DNA of 64,000 bases from Sinomonas cellulolyticus (GTDB taxonomy: Bacteria; Actinomycetota; Actinomycetes; Actinomycetales; Micrococcaceae). Location of the stretch: contig NZ_BNCM01000004.1 of NCBI RefSeq assembly GCF_014656475.1, positions 248,001 through 312,000 of the forward strand, given 5' to 3'. The notes below the pieces were generated by a model, which saw only the letters and a program-made list of their open reading frames with translations, searched no databases and had not been told where the DNA came from. Shown piece after piece: positions 61,639-64,000 of the stretch. Each line of letters opens with the position of its first letter. The first letter of the stretch is position 1. A program made the translations under genes and the position numbers.

Positions 61639-62559
61639 ATGGGCACGCGCAGAGGCCGTTCCAGGGCAGACGAAGTCGTCGAGGTCGTCCACGCGGGGCG
61701 CCATGCGGGCACCACGCACCGCGGGTGGGCTCGGCTCGTCGACGGGCTGCTCGCGGCTGCACGCGAACTCCTCGGCCTGATCGTGCCGGTCGAGTGTGCT
61801 GGCTGCGGGCATCCCGACGTCCAGCTCTGTCCGGCCTGCACGCGCCGGCTGCGGGCGCTCACCGCACGTCCGGAGCGGGTTGAACGCCACGCGCCGGCCC
61901 TCGTCGAGGTCAGCGGGCAGCCTCTGCTCCCGGCCGTCTCGGCTGGCCCGTACCGTGGCCAGCTCTCCTTGGCCCTCCTCGCGTTCAAGCGGCACGGAAG
62001 CGGTGCCCTCGCGGCAGAACTCGCCGCCGGGCTTGCCCGTGCCCTCCAGATCGCCGCCGGCCGCCACGGCGCTGGAGTCGTCCTCGTCACCGTGCCCACA
62101 AGCCAGGCGGCCTACCTCCGACGCGGGTTCGATCCGCTGAGAGTGCTCATGGTGCGGGTGCGGCGCGAGGGACGGCTCCCGCCCGGGTCGCGGTGGAGTG
62201 AGGCTCTGCGGCCCCGCCGTCGGAGACTGCACGAACGCGCAGCTGGGCGACTGGCCGCCGTCGGCAGCGGTACGGGGTCGCAGAAAGGACTGGGCCGCTC
62301 CCAGCGGCGTGCACGCGTCGCGGGGTCACTCGAGGCCAAGCCGCGGGCAGCCCTGGACGGGAGACGCTGCCTGATCATCGACGATGTGCTGACAACGGGG
62401 GCGACCGCGCGCGAGGCGGCCCGGGCGCTTGAGGCGGGGGGCGCCGTCGTGCTCGGCGTCATCACCCTCGCCTACGTCCCACTGCCCGACGCCGGTGAAT
62501 CCGGCAGTGCAGGGTACGCTCCCAGCGGACATGCAGGTTCAGGGACCAATGGGGGATGA
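61639..62559 (+). CDS. ComF-family phosphoribosyltransferase-like protein
   Basis: 306 residues. A zinc finger CAGC-x7-CPAC (Cys53, 56, 64, 67), a middle region with YRGQLSLALLAFKRHGSG and VPTSQAAYLRRGFDP, and the PRPP-binding loop CLIIDDVLTTGATAREA (from Cys244). ComF is needed for DNA uptake in competent bacteria, but homologues in non-competent actinobacteria are common and their role is unclear. The ATG is chosen as the first codon before family similarity; it could start later. Confidence 0.87.
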   Translation: MGTRRGRSRADEVVEVVHAGRHAGTTHRGWARLVDGLLAAARELLGLIVPVECAGCGHPDVQLCPACTRRLRALTARPERVERHAPALVEVSGQPLLPAVSAGPYRGQLSLALLAFKRHGSGALAAELAAGLARALQIAAGRHGAGVVLVTVPTSQAAYLRRGFDPLRVLMVRVRREGRLPPGSRWSEALRPRRRRLHERAAGRLAAVGSGTGSQKGLGRSQRRARVAGSLEAKPRAALDGRRCLIIDDVLTTGATAREAARALEAGGAVVLGVITLAYVPLPDAGESGSAGYAPSGHAGSGTNGG

Positions 62560-62591
62560 ATAAAAGGTGACGATCCACTAACGTCATGGGT

Positions 62592-62613
62592 AGGTCCTTA
62601 GCCAGGAGGACCT
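62592..62613 (+). promoter_or_regulatory. Leader hairpin upstream of hpf
   Basis: AGGTCCT (62592-62598) pairs with AGGACCT (62607-62613), 8-nt loop, about 95 nt before the hpf start. TAACGT at 62579-62584 is a possible -10. Could modulate mRNA stability. Confidence 0.35.
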
Positions 62614-62708
62614 GTCGATAGCGGCTCAAGAAAGGGGCTCGACTGTCAGACGACGGAGCCCCAACAGACGCCGGGACCGGCCGAATTCAGATGTATCTGG
62701 AGGGCACC

Positions 62709-63434
62709 ATGGAGTTCAACATCAGCGGACGCAACCTGACGGTGTCGGATCGCTTCCGCGAGTACGCGAGCGAGAAGCTCGAGAAGATCGAGTCGTTGGC
62801 CGAGAAGGTCCAGCGCGTCGACGCCAAGTGCTCCAAGCAGAACAGCGCCAAGTCCGGGGGGGACCAGCTCACCGTCGAGCTCACGGTCACGGGCAGGGGA
62901 CCGGTGATCCGGGCTGAGGCCACCGCGCCGGACAAGTTCGCAGCATTCGACCTCGCGTACGGAAAACTCCTTGAGAGGCTCAGGCGGGCCAAGGACCGCC
63001 GCAAGGTCCACCACGGCAAGCACACCCCGGTCGGGGTCAGCGCCGCCACAGCAGCTCTCCCCGTGGTGAGCGGGGACAAGCCCATCTATGCCGAGCACGC
63101 GCTCGAGGTCGGCACCGAAGATTCCGAAGCGACCTCGCCGTACGAGGTGGAGAACGACATTCCGGCCGGAGACTCTCCTGTCCTGATCCGCCGCAAGGTC
63201 TTTCCGGCCGCGACGCTCACGCTCGACGACGCGGTAGACAACATGGAGCTCGTCGGCCACGACTTCTACCTGTTCATCGACGCGGACACGAACACGCCCT
63301 CCGTCGTGTACCGGCGCCGCGGATGGACCTACGGGATCATCAGCCTCGACCAGGCGTGCGAGCCCGGCGCCAGCAAGGTCGAGGAGAAGATCCTCGCCTA
63401 CCGCTCGAACGACACAGGCGCGGTTGTTCCCTGA
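62709..63434 (+). CDS. hpf: Long-form ribosome hibernation promoting factor
   Basis: 241 residues. N-terminal S30AE domain (MEFNISGRNLTVSDRFREYA; KIESLAEKVQRVDAKCSK) binds the decoding centre; linker around 105-160; C-terminal dimerisation domain (VLIRRKVFPAATLTLDDAVD; FYLFIDADTNTPSVVYRRR) dimerises 70S into 100S ribosomes. Start at ATG 62709 with GGAGGG (62699-62704) 4 nt upstream; the in-frame ATG 62691 is less likely. Position after mtrAB-lpqB-comF is conserved. Confidence 0.95.
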   Translation: MEFNISGRNLTVSDRFREYASEKLEKIESLAEKVQRVDAKCSKQNSAKSGGDQLTVELTVTGRGPVIRAEATAPDKFAAFDLAYGKLLERLRRAKDRRKVHHGKHTPVGVSAATAALPVVSGDKPIYAEHALEVGTEDSEATSPYEVENDIPAGDSPVLIRRKVFPAATLTLDDAVDNMELVGHDFYLFIDADTNTPSVVYRRRGWTYGIISLDQACEPGASKVEEKILAYRSNDTGAVVP

Positions 63435-63441
63435 CCATCCC

Positions 63442-63467
63442 GCCGCTTCCGCGTCCGCGGAGGCGGC
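63442..63467 (+). terminator. First hairpin after hpf
   Basis: GCCGCTTCCGCG and CGCGGAGGCGGC form a 12-bp stem with one wobble and a very short loop, 8 bp after the stop codon. Confidence 0.5.
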
Positions 63468-63474
63468 CCCCGAT

Positions 63475-63506
63475 GCAGCGGCGGTCCCGGACGGGGCCGC
63501 CGCTGC
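63475..63506 (+). terminator. Second hairpin after hpf
   Basis: A 14-bp stem with one G-U pair (63475-63488 with 63493-63506) and a GGAC tetraloop; the stronger of two tandem hairpins ahead of the next gene. Confidence 0.8.
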
Positions 63507-63542
63507 GGCGTGCTCCGGCTTCCACTGCGGGGAGTCACGCGT

Positions 63543-64000
63543 ATGACGGCGCGGCTCACCGTTGCGCAGTCCCGCCGCCTCGCGCTGGCCGCCCAGGGGC
63601 TCCACCGGCCACGGCCCGCCGCGCCCGTGACAGCGCGCTCCCTCGCACGGACCTTCGCCCGGCTCCAGCTGGTCCAGATCGACTCGGTCAACGTGCTCGT
63701 CCGCAGCCACTACCTGCCGTTCTTCTCCCGCCTCGGGCCCTACGACCGCACCACACTCGACGGGCTCTCGACGCGGAGTCCACGCCGCATGGTCGAATAC
63801 TGGGCGCATGAAGCCAGCTTCATCCGGCCCCAACACTTCGAAGCGCTGAGGGCGTGGCAGCGGCGCACGTGGGTGGGAGCACGGGGAGTGGATCCCGTGG
63901 AGCGCTCGGTGCTTGCCGAACGGATCCTTGCTCTCCTGGCCAGAAGCAGGCCACTCACCGCGGCCGGCATCACGGAGCGGCTCGGCCATGTCGAGGAGCG
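63543..64000 (+). CDS. AlkZ/YcaQ-like winged-helix DNA glycosylase, N-terminal part (3' end outside window)
   Basis: An uninterrupted frame from ATG 63543 to the window end, 152 residues. QLVQIDSVNVLVRSHYLPFFSRLGPYD followed by RRMVEYWAHEASFI is characteristic of the YcaQ/AlkZ (HTH_42) family, which unhooks interstrand crosslinks or excises bulky alkylated bases; the Q-I-D element is part of the catalytic QxD-type motif. The C-terminal winged helices are missing. Confidence 0.85.
   Translation, partial: MTARLTVAQSRRLALAAQGLHRPRPAAPVTARSLARTFARLQLVQIDSVNVLVRSHYLPFFSRLGPYDRTTLDGLSTRSPRRMVEYWAHEASFIRPQHFEALRAWQRRTWVGARGVDPVERSVLAERILALLARSRPLTAAGITERLGHVEE

Noticed and set aside
61639..62559. 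Natural competence inferred from the ComF-like gene
   Set aside because: ComF homologues occur widely without competence; no other com genes are in the window.

Overview
The window is a 64 kb piece of a high-GC actinobacterial chromosome. Gene content and order point to the family Micrococcaceae, Arthrobacter or Sinomonas-like; the genus is inference. Supporting markers are AdnAB instead of RecBCD, UvrD2 with its tetracysteine-HRDC tail, MtrAB-LpqB, a UPF0182 protein, a ferrochelatase with a cysteine-rich tail, and block-wise gene order like the mycobacterial Rv3193c-Rv3202c region. I see no insertion sequence, prophage, CRISPR array or origin. Coding density is very high: the longest gap is about 280 bases (34498-34774), so no stretch over 300 bases lacks a gene. 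Many genes overlap by ATGA or GTGA.

Layout. 1-5715: haem synthesis (end of ferrochelatase, hemC, hemD, hemB, hemL) with a luciferase-like oxidoreductase inserted between hemB and hemL. 5771-9586: a LysE exporter divergent from an AsnC-type regulator, then a polar amino acid ABC importer. 9862-23379: a DNA-repair island (DnaQ-type exonuclease, alkyltransferase-like protein, AdnA, AdnB, NudC, UvrD2, YgjP-like metallopeptidase) interrupted by a phosphotransferase-fold gene. 23457-29375: DUF2342 protein, PDZ-Lon protease and UPF0182 membrane protein. 29475-34497: initiator tRNA-fMet, then an envelope-stress group (PspA, TPM-domain protein, HtrA). 34775-37352: electron transfer flavoprotein and a PIG-L deacetylase. 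37505-44926: TrmL, a J-domain protein, a lipid kinase, DoxX, a cysteine-rich winged-helix regulator, a cysteine desulfurase, a flavin reductase and MnmA. 44999-48737: a gluzincin metalloprotease facing a stand-alone metacaspase, and a secreted phosphoesterase. 48985-54526: a peptide ABC importer. 54601-57046: chorismate mutase, a MetE-like protein and a CtaG-like membrane protein. 57206-63434: mtrA-mtrB-lpqB-comF-hpf. 63543-64000: start of an AlkZ-like DNA glycosylase.

Regulation. At least fourteen genes have a TANNNT-type -10 hexamer exactly 6-7 nt before a start codon, the arrangement expected of leaderless mRNAs; this fixes several starts (asnC 6536, phosphotransferase 19160, trmL 37972, chorismate mutase 54601). 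Strong GC-rich hairpins separate many units, and three of them share one core sequence.

Best candidates for new biology: the metacaspase/metalloprotease pair (44999-47520); the DoxX/winged-helix divergent promoter, whose 7-11-7 inverted repeat covers the doxX -35 and -10 next to a cysteine desulfurase and MnmA (40450-44926); and the translational coupling of an alkyltransferase-like protein to AdnAB and of a YgjP metallopeptidase to UvrD2.
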